A DNA stretch of 8,233 nt from Anaeromyxobacteraceae bacterium (GTDB taxonomy: Bacteria; Myxococcota; Myxococcia; Myxococcales; Anaeromyxobacteraceae), in assembly GCA_027349605.1 (NCBI GenBank), contig DAIEMM010000119.1:1-8233 (forward strand), given 5' to 3'. Below the pieces are notes generated by a model. It was not told the origin of the DNA and did not search any database. It was given only the letters and a program-made list of their open reading frames with translations. Positions 8,228-8,233 of this stretch are shown piece after piece. The position numbers and the translations under genes are program-made. Each line of letters starts with the position of its first letter. The stretch's first letter is position 1.

Positions 8228-8233
8228 GCGGGA

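Overview
The window is a very GC-rich stretch (roughly 70-75% GC by eye, with nearly every third codon position G or C) from a bacterial chromosome. The gene complement and the base and codon style suggest a myxobacterium-like deltaproteobacterium such as Anaeromyxobacter. That is an inference from style and gene content only; no rRNA or other phylogenetic marker is present. I see no mobile element, CRISPR array, tRNA, rRNA or prophage signal, and base composition is uniform throughout. It reads as an ordinary, densely packed housekeeping region.

Layout. (i) Minus strand, 1-1885: a two-gene NAD-salvage (Preiss-Handler) operon. The first gene is pncB (nicotinate phosphoribosyltransferase, 494 aa). 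The second is a nicotinamidase/isochorismatase-fold cysteine hydrolase that overlaps the pncB stop by 4 bases and runs off the left edge of the window. (ii) A 50-bp divergent intergenic region (1886-1935) containing an imperfect 28-bp dyad. (iii) Plus strand, 1936-7954: a polytopic membrane protein resembling PIG-V-type mannosyltransferases (371 aa), a complete AcnA-type aconitase (885 aa), a small unrecognised hydrophobic protein (101 aa), and a complete ABC half-transporter (583 aa from the preferred start). (iv) Minus strand, 7962-8192: a 76-aa ribbon-helix-helix antitoxin-like protein with no toxin beside it, lying tail-to-tail with the ABC gene.

How the genes work together. The two minus-strand genes at the left would convert nicotinamide to nicotinate and then to nicotinate mononucleotide, and they are probably translationally coupled. 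The plus-strand genes share a direction but no obvious pathway: aconitase belongs to the TCA cycle, the glycosyltransferase-like protein to the cell envelope, and the ABC protein to export. Gaps of 55-72 bp and the upstream signals suggest they are mostly separate transcription units.

No convincing new biological system is visible. The points most worth a second look are: the variant metal site and N-terminal extension of the nicotinamidase-like enzyme; a recurring -10-like hexamer 5-7 nt before start codons that lack a Shine-Dalgarno sequence, suggesting leaderless transcripts; the dyad between the divergent genes; and the orphan antitoxin with a small palindrome inside its putative promoter.
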